Source of the DNA: Leptospira idonii
GTDB taxonomy: Bacteria; Spirochaetota; Leptospiria; Leptospirales; Leptospiraceae
Direction: 5' to 3'
Assembly: GCF_004770995.1 (NCBI RefSeq)
Contig: NZ_RQHW01000047.1
Location: 698,350 to 762,349, forward strand
DNA: 64,000 nucleotides
Under the pieces are notes generated by a model that worked only from the letters and a program-made list of their open reading frames with translations, ran no database searches and was not told the DNA's origin. Position numbers and translations under genes: made by a program. Every line of letters starts with the position of its first letter. Position 1 is the first letter of the stretch. This document shows, piece by piece, positions 18,155 through 26,959 of the stretch.

Positions 18155-18780
18155 AATCTTGGAAACAACATAAGGGAATCGCTGCGGTTATAGATAGAAA
18201 CGATATCGATACGGATCAGATTTTACCGAAACAATTCATGAAATTGATTCACAAACAGGGATTTGGTGATCACCTTTTCTTTGATTGGAGATATTCGGAC
18301 TCGGAAGGAAAAGTAAAAAACCCAGACTTTGTTTTGAATCGACCTCCATTCACCGAGGCAACTGTTTTGGTATCAGGGAGCAACTTCGGCTGCGGTTCCA
18401 GCAGAGAACATGCTCCCTGGGCCTTGGCAGGGTTCGGATTTAGAGCGGTTTTAGCTGCTTCTTTTGCGGATATCTTTTCCATCAATGCTCCCAAAAACGG
18501 AATCGCATTGATTCGTTTGCAGGAAGAAGAACTGGAAGAGATCAAAAACTTTCTACGAACCAAGGAAGGAGAATCGGTAGAGATTGATTTGGAACAAGAG
18601 ACTGTCAGAGTGGGAGGAAAAGATTACTCTTTTCGATTGGAAGAAAACGCCAAACAAAGAATCAAAAACGGATGGGACGATATAGATGTCACACTCATCC
18701 ACAAGGAAAGGATAGAAACATTTCAACAAAACTACTTCGAAACGTTTCCGTTTTATGAAGTAAGTTCTGCTTCCACCTAA
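18151..18780 (+). CDS. leuD: 3-isopropylmalate dehydratase small subunit
   Basis: A 209-residue swivel-domain subunit that completes the LeuCD heterodimer. It has [16 protein letters not shown] near the start, [28 protein letters not shown] (about residues 78-95) and [13 protein letters not shown]. The ATG at 18151 overlaps the leuC stop (ATGA) and has GGAGAG upstream; an in-frame TTG at 18139 is less likely. It is co-transcribed with leuC and followed by a strong hairpin. Confidence 0.96.
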   Translation: MKSWKQHKGIAAVIDRNDIDTDQILPKQFMKLIHKQGFGDHLFFDWRYSDSEGKVKNPDFVLNRPPFTEATVLVSGSNFGCGSSREHAPWALAGFGFRAVLAASFADIFSINAPKNGIALIRLQEEELEEIKNFLRTKEGESVEIDLEQETVRVGGKDYSFRLEENAKQRIKNGWDDIDVTLIHKERIETFQQNYFETFPFYEVSSAST

Positions 18781-18791
18781 CTTAAAAGAAT

Positions 18792-18817
18792 TTTCCTGCG
18801 GGTTTTCCCGCAGGAAA
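18792..18817. terminator. Hairpin between leuD and a convergent small lipoprotein gene
   Basis: TTTCCTGCGGG (18792-18802) and CCCGCAGGAAA (18807-18817) form a perfect 11-bp stem with a TTTT loop. The following T-tracts are poor on both strands, but position and strength suggest a shared terminator for leuCD and the minus-strand gene. Confidence 0.65.
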
Positions 18818-18832
18818 TGGAAATAAAATCAA

Positions 18833-19063
18833 TTATTTCTTTTTTTCTTTTGTGACCAAACCTTTCAGTTTGTCTTGGGTTTCTTTCTCTTGCAGTTTTT
18901 CTTTTGCAGCCTGAATTGCCTTTTGGCCTTCTTCAGACTGAGCTTTTTCGATGATCGTTTCTACAAGTCCGCCTTTTCCATCGGAAGAAGCGTCTTTTTC
19001 CTGGGCACCGGCACAGTTCCAAACGAAAGCGAGTAAAATAAGAAGTGATAGTCTTAGTTTCAT
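18833..19063 (-). CDS. Small lipoprotein rich in Lys and Glu
   Basis: A 76-residue protein with signal peptide MKLRLSLLILLAFVWNC and a spirochaete-type lipobox (FVWNC, lipidated Cys17). The mature part is a charged helix with EKAQSEEGQKAIQAAKEKLQEKETQ, probably one amphipathic or coiled-coil segment, ending in a Lys-rich tail. No family was recognised. Small helical lipoproteins of this kind are common in leptospiral envelopes; the function is unknown. Confidence 0.75.
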   Translation of the reverse strand: MKLRLSLLILLAFVWNCAGAQEKDASSDGKGGLVETIIEKAQSEEGQKAIQAAKEKLQEKETQDKLKGLVTKEKKK

Positions 19064-19114
19064 AATAGTTGTTTAGATATAAGACGATGAAAATAAGACA
19101 GTCAATTTATTTTT

Positions 19115-19930
19115 TTAAGACGCCTTTCTTCCTATTCCGATCCACGCCTTGGAAGTAAGCTTAGAAGGAAGCAGTTTCCATTCTCTACGTACATAACCTA
19201 ACATAATTTCGTTTTTCTGTTTCCATACCTCTTCCGGCATCGATTTTTTCATCCACTGGATGGGGGCATTTCCTTCTACCATAGAATGATAAAATTCATC
19301 CGGATCTTTCACTTCGTATTCGGGAGAAAAAGGAATCACTTCTATTTCGGAAAAACCGGCTTCCTTCAATTGAGATAAAAAATAGTCACGGTTTTCCAAA
19401 CTGGCGATGTTCTCCTGTGCAGGAGGGATTTCCGGAACCGCTTCTCTCAAAGCTCCGAATACAAGCTGCATCATATTCGAATCTGCTACTGGTGCCCAAC
19501 TGGAAATTGCGATTTTTCCTCCCGGTTTGAGAACTCTGTAAATTTCTTTCAAACCTTTCATTTTATCCGGAAAAAACATCAAACCGAACATTGAGAAAGC
19601 GAGATCGAAGGTTTGGTCGGGGAATTGCAGGTTTTGGCCGTCCATCAAATGAGGAAAGATGTTTTCGATTTTCTCTTTTTGAATCCCGCCTTTGAGTTGT
19701 TCGATCATAGATTCAGCGAAATCGATCGCTTCGATTCGTTTCACGATTTTAGAAAGCGGTAAAGATAATGTTCCAGGTCCTGTGGCAACATCCAAAACGT
19801 AGTCACCTAACTGCGGATTTATAATTTCGATCGCCTTCAAGGAGTAAGGTTCCAGAAATGCCTGCGTATTCTTTTTATAACCGATCGCAACATGAGACCA
19901 AGGTTCGGATGAAGATAAAGGATTAGACAT
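19115..19930 (-). CDS. SAM-dependent methyltransferase (UbiE-like)
   Basis: A 271-residue class I methyltransferase. Motif I is VLDVATGPGTLSL (about residues 48-60), the acidic strand-2 end is IEAIDFAESMI, and the later motif is YRVLKPGGKIAISSW, all typical of the Methyltransf_11/UbiE group. The ATG at 19930 has AGAGGAG 8 nt upstream, so I reject the in-frame extension to 20122, which runs through an intergenic repeat. The substrate is unknown. Confidence 0.88.
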   Translation of the reverse strand: MSNPLSSSEPWSHVAIGYKKNTQAFLEPYSLKAIEIINPQLGDYVLDVATGPGTLSLPLSKIVKRIEAIDFAESMIEQLKGGIQKEKIENIFPHLMDGQNLQFPDQTFDLAFSMFGLMFFPDKMKGLKEIYRVLKPGGKIAISSWAPVADSNMMQLVFGALREAVPEIPPAQENIASLENRDYFLSQLKEAGFSEIEVIPFSPEYEVKDPDEFYHSMVEGNAPIQWMKKSMPEEVWKQKNEIMLGYVRREWKLLPSKLTSKAWIGIGRKAS

Positions 19931-19995
19931 GAAAAAACTCCTCTTCCATAAAACCCCTTTGCGAAAGAACGGCAATCTTTTTAAAAAAGGATTTT

Positions 19996-20073
19996 CCTGC
20001 GTTAGGAATCGCAGCGGACATACTTTGCGAAGCAAAGATGGGAGCGGAGAGTCCGACCCGAAGGGGAACGCCC
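19996..20073 (-). repeat. Dispersed structured intergenic element, copy 1
   Basis: A GC-rich intergenic element lying about 70 nt upstream of the methyltransferase start. Read on the minus strand it begins GGGCGTTCCCC, continues CGGGTCGGACTCTCCGCTCC, has an inner hairpin CTTTGC-N3-GCAAAG (20023-20037) and ends CGCTGCGATTCC then AACGC. Outer arms GCGTT (19999-20003) and AACGC (20067-20071) pair, as do CGGAC (20015-20019) and GTCCG (20051-20055). Copy 2 at 61547-61676 shows compensatory changes in both stems. It may be a mobile palindromic repeat or a structured leader. Confidence 0.7.
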
Positions 20074-20184
20074 TAAAATTCTTCCAAAAGAGAATTGGGT
20101 TCTCGAAATGAAATACAGTCAATTCGTGCTTGCTTTAATTTAACATGCGGTTAATATGATGTCGCTCTTTGAAGCGAGGACATT

Positions 20185-20553
20185 ATGTCAGAAGACTGGA
20201 AAAAAAAGCTCTCTCTTGCGTTTAAGTTTTTCCCTGCGGTGATTCTGATAGGCAGCGCCATTGCAAAGTTCGTCGGTAATGAAACTGTGGTCGCCAGTCT
20301 CACACAAGCAGGTTACGGTCCTTACATCCGAACTGTGGCCTTCTTCGAACTTATGTTCGTTTTACTTTTCCTCTCCCCGAAAACCTATAAACTGGGCTTT
20401 TTGTTTTTATGTTCTTATCTGGGCGGGGCGGCCGCCATTGAAATCGCAGAAAGAGTCTTCCCTATTTCTTTCTTTTTGATCGCCTCTTTGTGGATTTCCG
20501 TTTTTTTAAGAAACAAACGCATCTTTCTCACTAGACGGTCCAGAAAAGTTTAA
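20185..20553 (+). CDS. DoxX-like membrane protein
   Basis: A 122-residue protein with four hydrophobic helices and the DoxX-like start FKFFPAVILIGSAIAKFVG, followed by YIRTVAFFELMFVLLFL. GAGGAC lies just upstream of the ATG. DoxX-like proteins are small inner-membrane proteins sometimes tied to redox stress; no specific role can be given. A second, divergent member of the same family is at 62354-62740. Confidence 0.78.
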   Translation: MSEDWKKKLSLAFKFFPAVILIGSAIAKFVGNETVVASLTQAGYGPYIRTVAFFELMFVLLFLSPKTYKLGFLFLCSYLGGAAAIEIAERVFPISFFLIASLWISVFLRNKRIFLTRRSRKV

Positions 20554-20698
20554 GTTTCTAACACGTAAATATCACCGCTACACCAAACGAGTAGGTAGTT
20601 ACATTTTGTAATATTTTCCGCCTAATGAAATTTTTTATTTCCAAGGGCGGAGGCTGTGTCTTCATTGCTTAGGCTTGCAGTCAAAAAAGGGATTTCCA

Positions 20699-23600
20699 AT
20701 GATGAAACGTTTCCTTTTGTTTGGTTTCCTTGCCGCAGCTTTCTCAAACTGCAGTTTTCCTTCCCTAGAACGTTCCCTTTTGGAAAGCCTAGGATTTACC
20801 CGTTTTTTACTCTCCACTACAACCCGCTATTTTTTAGGGGGAACCATCTCCGGCCTGGATTCTGGTAAAAAAATCGTCTTACTCAATTCAGGTGAAGAAC
20901 TTACGATCAGTTCGAACGGAAATTTTTTATTTCGTTCCACTTACAAAAAGGACGACGCTTTCGAAGTTACGATTAAGGAACAACCTGTTGGCCAAACCTG
21001 CAGAGTGGAAGGATCCAAAGGTACTTTTCTTTCCGATGTCACTACGGTAACAGTGATTTGTGGAGTCAGTCAGTATACGGTTACCGGTACGGTGACAGGT
21101 CTTGCAGGATCCAATCTTCAAGTAACGGCCGTTTATTCAAACGGAGACACGGAGACAAGACCCGTTTCCTCTTTAGGCAGTTACAGTCTCTCTAAACCTC
21201 AAGTCGCGGGAATCACATACACCTTAAGCGTCTTTTCCCAGCCTGTTTCTCCTACGCAAGTGTGTTCGATCACTCCCACTTCGGGAACATTTCCTCAAAA
21301 TGCATCTCCTATCGCCAATATCAATTGCGTCACTAACACTTATATTATGAGGGTTTCCGTCACTGGATTGTCAGGCGGAGGACTTGTAGTCATCAATCAA
21401 AACTCGGAAACCATTCCGATCGGATCGGACGGATCGTATGATTTCCCCACTCAAGTAGCGAGCGGATCCAGTTACAGTTTGTCCGTACAGACACAACCTA
21501 GCTCTGGGACTTGCGCTCCTTTTCTCAGCACTGGTACCGTGGGAGGAACCATTCTCAATCTTCCTATCACGTGCAACAACACTCAATTTTTATTGGGAGG
21601 AACCATTACTGGGCTGACTTCTTCCGGTTTGGTTTTAAGGGATCAAATTTCCGGAGACACCGTTACGATCGCTTCCGGAGCAACTAACTTTAATTTTCCG
21701 AATACGGTTACAAGCGGTTCTAATTATAATGTGACTGTAGACACTCAGCCTTCAGGGGGAATCGTTTGTGCAATTTCATCCGGCTCAGGTTCCGGTGTCA
21801 GCGGACATATCAATTCGATCTCAGTCAACTGTGCTTCCCAGTCCCCCACACCTACAGTAAGTGTGGCGACCGGCCCTGCCAATGTGGTTACCATCACTGC
21901 TCCGATTACGAATACGATTTGTTATACGACAAACGGCTCGGCTCCTAGTTGCGATGCATCTCCCTCAACAGGAGCCTGTGGAGGAGGTACTACGAACGGT
22001 TCCGCTGGAGGTTCCACCAGTTTAGTGCTCAATGCGACTGCGAATGTTCGAGCGGTTAGCTGTAAGTCCGGCTTCATTCCTTCCACTGAAGCGGCGACTG
22101 TTTCCACATTCACAGGAACGGTGAATACGGTCGGTTTTTCTCCTACAGGTGCAGGCCCTTTTTATAACGATGTTACCGTCACTTTATCTTCAGCAAATGC
22201 ATCTCATATCTATTATACGACAGACAATACAACGCCCAGTTGCCAGGCGGATGGTTCCGAAGTTTTATATGCAAGCGGTGTGACTGTCACCCAAAACAGC
22301 GCCACTCCCATCCGCGCCATCGGATGTGGAAACCTTTTGACTTCTTCTACTCCTTCCTCAGACACCTATTCCAGTCTGCAGGTAGCTTCCGTTTCCATGA
22401 CTCCTGCGGCATCTTCCTTATATTCGGGAGATAACATTGCTTTTTCAACCACCACTACAAGCGCTTGGTTTTGTTCTTCCACCGCAACCACCCCCGTATG
22501 CGGAGGATCAGTAAATACTTGTTCTACTGGAAATCCAGGATCTTCCTATTCTTACGCAGGAGGAAATATCAGTCTGAGAGCTGTAGGATGTAAGATAGGA
22601 TACACTTCGTCCGGTCAAACAACTCAGAACTATACTCCTCAAACGCATAATATCGGAGGTACGGTCACCGGCCTTCCTGCAAGTTTCGGGTTGGGAACTT
22701 TCGTTTTGCAGTTGAATGGAAGTATAGACCTTACCATCGCCGCAGGTTCTGCCAGTTTTACTTTCGGCACAGGAGTGGGCTCCGGGGCGACCTATAACGT
22801 TCAAGTTCTTTCCTATCCTCAAAATCCTTGGTATGATTGTTCTGTTACGAATGGAAGCGGAACAGTCGCTACTGCGGACATCAGCAATGTAGCGGTCAAC
22901 TGCTCTCCTCGTAAATTCAACTTGGTTAGTACGGGAAATGCTTCCGGGATGAACTCCGGAGAAACGATTGGCATTTCACTTGCCTACGGAGGAAACCCTT
23001 CTTCCTCCTATACGATCGCATACGACGGGACACCGAATGCTAGTTTGCCGATCAATCTCGATTCAGGAACCAATTACCAGATAGAAATCACTTCTCATCC
23101 CCCTGGAAAAGTTTGTTCCATTGCAGGGATCAGTTATGGAGACGATTCTCCCGGCCAATCCGGTTACCCTCCTTATAATACGAATGTACCTCTTAGTTTT
23201 GTCTGTCATTCCGGGCAGATCGTAAACGGAACTCAGTTTTTTCCGGGAGTGCTTCCTCCGATTCGTTACAATACAAACCAGGGTTTGGTGACACTCGGTG
23301 CAGGAAATAACTCAGGATATGCCAACGGAACGGGAGCGGCAGCCTTGTTCCAAAATCCGAACGGAATCACATTCGACGGAACTAATTTATTCGTAACGGA
23401 CAAAGGAAACCATCTGATCCGAAGAATTAATCCGAGCACAGGTGCGGTCACTCTTCTTGCCGGAACATTGCTAGCAGGGATTCCCACTTCCGGCTGTGCG
23501 GATGCATCCGTTGGAACAGGTGTAGGTTTATATTCTCCCTCCGGGATCGTAAGCGACGGAACCAATCTTTACGTCTCCGAATCGGCGGGGAATAGAATCC

Positions 23601-26600
23601 GTAAAATCATAATTAGTTCGGGACGTTCCTTTACCTTGGCAGGAGGAGACGGAAGCAGCACATGTTCCACTGCATCTCCTTCCGGTTATGTGGACAATGT
23701 GAACCCAAAACTAGCCCAGTTCAACTCACCTTCCGGGCTGGCATTGATCGGTTCCAATTTGTACATTGCGGACACAGGGAACGGTAAAGTTAGAAAACTG
23801 AATTTAGTTACCGGGGAGGTTTCTACTTTCACTGCCTCCACTTTCACAGCACCGGTTGCTTTGGCTTCCGACGGAACCTATCTGTACGTAGGCGAAACAA
23901 ATGCGGTGCAGCAAGTCAATTTAGGGACATCAGCAGTGAATCCGATTTTATCCTCAGCAGGAGGATCGATCGCAAACGGATACGGCTCTAACGCCCAAAT
24001 TACAGGATTGGGTGCTCTTTTCTTCGACAATGAAAATTCGGTTTACATCACGAACTCGAACGGATCCAACCAAGCCCTGAACACTCTCAGAAGAGTGAGT
24101 AAAAGCAAAAACTTCTGGGATACGATTGCAGGAGGGAATACCATAGAAAATTTGGGATCGAACGGGTCTTATGCGGGATTTCAATCAATTCTTCAGGGAA
24201 TCGCTACGGATGGAAGAAGGATATTTTTAGCGGACAATCTAAACCAAAAGATCAAAAAAGTTGAGGAAAAAGGACTTGTCGCCTACTGGCCGCTCAATGG
24301 ACATCCGACTCTCCCCGCAAACTCAGCGATCAATTCCACTTTCAATGATTATAACAGTAATAATGCGTCTCAAAATAATTTAACTTCAACTACAGGAGTC
24401 CTTTTCGATACGGCAAGAAACGGAGCCGCCAATGGAAGTTTGAGTTTTGACGGAACCAACGCATTGACATCCGCTACGAGCACAGGACTTCCTACAGGAA
24501 CAGGCCCCCGCTCTTTATGTGCCTGGATCAAACACAATCTCCCGATAAACAGCGGTTTCCGAATGATTGCAGTGATGGGCCAGGCAAGTTTCTCCAACCA
24601 ATTCGGCTTAGGTTTGGAAAGAACTGCTGCTGGGGAAACGTTGATTTCTTTGGTAGGATACAGCAACGATCTGATCGTATCTCAAAGATTACTTCCGGGG
24701 AACTGGAATCATCTTTGCGGAACGTTCGAAAACACTACCGCAAAACTTTATTTAAACGGAAAAATAATCGGTTATACGACAAAAAGCTGGAATCTGATCG
24801 CTTCTACGATCCAAATAGGAACTCAAGCAGGAAATGTACAACAATTTATAGGCTCCATTGCTGATGTTCGAGTTTATAACAGAACTTTGAACGACTCTGA
24901 AATCAATATGCTTGCCGATTCCGACGGAGAATTAGGACTTGTTTCCCATCATAAGCTCACATCCACGACTCTCGTTCCTGATTACGGCCCGAATAATTTT
25001 ATAGCGAACTCGGCGGGAGCAGGAACCAGATCCCTCGGTTTAAGTAGAAACGGAAATGCGAACGGCTCCGTACGATTTGAACAATCGACCAGTGTTCTTT
25101 TGACTACGGGCGGTGGAAGCATGCTTTTGGGAATTCCGGACGGAAACTCTCCTAGAACCGTTTGCGGCTGGGTGCATCTTTCCCAAATAGACACAACGTT
25201 TCGTTATTTCACAAGTTACGGAAACTTTGCTGCCAATGAACTTTTCGGAATCGGGATCGGTACCGTGGCAGGCACGACAAGAATCAGAGTTTCCACTCAA
25301 GGAACAAACGATGATTTTGCGGCCAACATTCCTCTGAATACTTGGAGCCATATCTGTGTTTCCCATGACGGATCACAATTGACCGCTTATTTTAACGGCA
25401 CACAAGCAGGAACTCCTGTGGCCAAAACATTAAGTACAAATTGTTCTCATGCGAACTCGAGGATTGCGCTCGGAAACTTTACATCTAACGAAGGTTTAGT
25501 AGGAAAACTCAACGAACTGCAGATATACAATCATGCTTTGAATGCGGATCAAATTGCAAAATTATCCGCGCAGATCCCGGAAGGGCTTGTGGCACATTAC
25601 AGTTTGAACGGAGACACGAAAGAACATACAGGTTTCGGAGATACGCTGGCGACAGTGAACGGGACGGTCAACTTCGTCTCGGACAGGTTCGGAAATGCAA
25701 ATCGTGCCGCAGGTTTTGGGGGAAGTTCCACTCTAAGCGGATCTTCCTACAACCACCTACCTTACCAAACCATGGATAGAAGTATTTGCGCTTGGATTAG
25801 AAACACTTCCCGGCCATCTTTCAACGTCCAGACAGTTTTCGGATACGGCGGTTCCGACTTTTTCCATTTTGAACTGACCAATACGGCAGGAACCAATTAT
25901 ATTACGAACAATTCCCAAGGGGTGAGTTCCAACACAACATTCAGACTGCCGATGTATTCCTGGAATCATGTATGCGAAGTCTCGATCTCTAACGGAACAG
26001 GAGTTAGACATTATATCAACGGCGCCATGATGGGTTCTTATGCGGTTACACAAGGAACCACCCCGACTAACGGAGTTTTCATAGGATCCAAAATTTCAGG
26101 GGGATATCCGAACGGTTTTATAGGAGATGTGGACGAAGTATTGGTTTATAACAGAACACTCTCCCCTACGGAAATACAAGCGTTAGCCGGACCACATCCG
26201 TACCAATTCGGTGGAGCTTATGCATCCGGCACCGGTTTTGCCACTTTGAGATTTTTTCTGGATGCTACTGCAACTACAACCACTCATTTATCAAGTGTCG
26301 CTAACCTGGAAGATGCCAGCGGAAGCAATCAGGATATGAATGCACCTGCGGGTTTCGAACCGATTTTCGAATCCAATGGAGTCAATGGAAAACCGGGATT
26401 GGATTTTACAAATAGATATTTCGAGAACGCGGTTTGTATTCCGTCTTTCAACACGAACCAAGGATCTTACTTCGGAGCGATGAACCATTCCGTTACCGGG
26501 GGTGGTTTCAAAGGACTCTTCCATCATGGGAATCGACTGCTGTATATGACGGGAGGCCCTACAAATAACTTTACCGCTTTTCAGGAATCTCCCGGACTCA

Positions 26601-26959
26601 ATGGACCTGCGGTCGCCAGTTCGAATAATTATATTTTGTTAGGTTCCGGTTTTTCAAATATGATCTTTGCACTCAGTCACGGAGGAGGAAGCACAGGAAT
26701 CGTTAGTAAAGATGGAATCGACAGAACCCAATCCGTAACACCTACAGGAACCGCTTATTCTTGCATAGCCTCGTTCACAGTAGGAACCACAACCTATGCG
26801 CAAGTGGGAAATTCTCTTGCAGGTCGATTGGGGAATCTTATTTTCTATAATACCGGGATCGACAATACTACCCCGGCTACGAACTATACCGATTATGAAA
26901 AAATACAATGTTATCTTTCCGCCAAATATGGATTACCCGTAGGCGGAATTTGTGAATAA
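20699..26959 (+). CDS. Giant mosaic surface lipoprotein (Ig-like repeats, chitobiase-like, NHL, LamG)
   Basis: A 2086-residue lipoprotein. Start is ATG 20699 (AAAGGGA upstream; the adjacent ATG 20702 is equally possible) with signal peptide and lipobox FSNC (Cys18). Approximate domain order: four beta-sandwich repeats of about 85 residues (44-381), each opening with a G-T-[IV]-[ST]-G-L-type motif and holding a Cys pair; three segments with YTT-type chitobiase C-terminal features (381-649); two more repeats (650-839); NHL repeats with NPNGITFDGTNLFVTDKGNH (845-1190); three LamG-like domains opening GLVAYWPLNG or similar (1190-1836); and a fourth lectin-like end with YEKIQCYLSAKYG. It probably binds glycans or host/environment ligands at the cell surface (inference). 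It overlaps the transporter gene by 8 nt. Confidence 0.85.
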   Translation: MMKRFLLFGFLAAAFSNCSFPSLERSLLESLGFTRFLLSTTTRYFLGGTISGLDSGKKIVLLNSGEELTISSNGNFLFRSTYKKDDAFEVTIKEQPVGQTCRVEGSKGTFLSDVTTVTVICGVSQYTVTGTVTGLAGSNLQVTAVYSNGDTETRPVSSLGSYSLSKPQVAGITYTLSVFSQPVSPTQVCSITPTSGTFPQNASPIANINCVTNTYIMRVSVTGLSGGGLVVINQNSETIPIGSDGSYDFPTQVASGSSYSLSVQTQPSSGTCAPFLSTGTVGGTILNLPITCNNTQFLLGGTITGLTSSGLVLRDQISGDTVTIASGATNFNFPNTVTSGSNYNVTVDTQPSGGIVCAISSGSGSGVSGHINSISVNCASQSPTPTVSVATGPANVVTITAPITNTICYTTNGSAPSCDASPSTGACGGGTTNGSAGGSTSLVLNATANVRAVSCKSGFIPSTEAATVSTFTGTVNTVGFSPTGAGPFYNDVTVTLSSANASHIYYTTDNTTPSCQADGSEVLYASGVTVTQNSATPIRAIGCGNLLTSSTPSSDTYSSLQVASVSMTPAASSLYSGDNIAFSTTTTSAWFCSSTATTPVCGGSVNTCSTGNPGSSYSYAGGNISLRAVGCKIGYTSSGQTTQNYTPQTHNIGGTVTGLPASFGLGTFVLQLNGSIDLTIAAGSASFTFGTGVGSGATYNVQVLSYPQNPWYDCSVTNGSGTVATADISNVAVNCSPRKFNLVSTGNASGMNSGETIGISLAYGGNPSSSYTIAYDGTPNASLPINLDSGTNYQIEITSHPPGKVCSIAGISYGDDSPGQSGYPPYNTNVPLSFVCHSGQIVNGTQFFPGVLPPIRYNTNQGLVTLGAGNNSGYANGTGAAALFQNPNGITFDGTNLFVTDKGNHLIRRINPSTGAVTLLAGTLLAGIPTSGCADASVGTGVGLYSPSGIVSDGTNLYVSESAGNRIRKIIISSGRSFTLAGGDGSSTCSTASPSGYVDNVNPKLAQFNSPSGLALIGSNLYIADTGNGKVRKLNLVTGEVSTFTASTFTAPVALASDGTYLYVGETNAVQQVNLGTSAVNPILSSAGGSIANGYGSNAQITGLGALFFDNENSVYITNSNGSNQALNTLRRVSKSKNFWDTIAGGNTIENLGSNGSYAGFQSILQGIATDGRRIFLADNLNQKIKKVEEKGLVAYWPLNGHPTLPANSAINSTFNDYNSNNASQNNLTSTTGVLFDTARNGAANGSLSFDGTNALTSATSTGLPTGTGPRSLCAWIKHNLPINSGFRMIAVMGQASFSNQFGLGLERTAAGETLISLVGYSNDLIVSQRLLPGNWNHLCGTFENTTAKLYLNGKIIGYTTKSWNLIASTIQIGTQAGNVQQFIGSIADVRVYNRTLNDSEINMLADSDGELGLVSHHKLTSTTLVPDYGPNNFIANSAGAGTRSLGLSRNGNANGSVRFEQSTSVLLTTGGGSMLLGIPDGNSPRTVCGWVHLSQIDTTFRYFTSYGNFAANELFGIGIGTVAGTTRIRVSTQGTNDDFAANIPLNTWSHICVSHDGSQLTAYFNGTQAGTPVAKTLSTNCSHANSRIALGNFTSNEGLVGKLNELQIYNHALNADQIAKLSAQIPEGLVAHYSLNGDTKEHTGFGDTLATVNGTVNFVSDRFGNANRAAGFGGSSTLSGSSYNHLPYQTMDRSICAWIRNTSRPSFNVQTVFGYGGSDFFHFELTNTAGTNYITNNSQGVSSNTTFRLPMYSWNHVCEVSISNGTGVRHYINGAMMGSYAVTQGTTPTNGVFIGSKISGGYPNGFIGDVDEVLVYNRTLSPTEIQALAGPHPYQFGGAYASGTGFATLRFFLDATATTTTHLSSVANLEDASGSNQDMNAPAGFEPIFESNGVNGKPGLDFTNRYFENAVCIPSFNTNQGSYFGAMNHSVTGGGFKGLFHHGNRLLYMTGGPTNNFTAFQESPGLNGPAVASSNNYILLGSGFSNMIFALSHGGGSTGIVSKDGIDRTQSVTPTGTAYSCIASFTVGTTTYAQVGNSLAGRLGNLIFYNTGIDNTTPATNYTDYEKIQCYLSAKYGLPVGGICE

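Noticed and set aside
19931..20122. N-terminal extension of the methyltransferase by 64 residues
   Set aside because: It runs through the GC-rich intergenic repeat, and a good ribosome site (AGAGGAG) lies just before the internal ATG at 19930.
20675..26959. Repeats in the giant gene as a CRISPR or DNA satellite
   Set aside because: The repetition is at protein level (about 85 residues) with diverged DNA; there are no short identical repeats with spacers.
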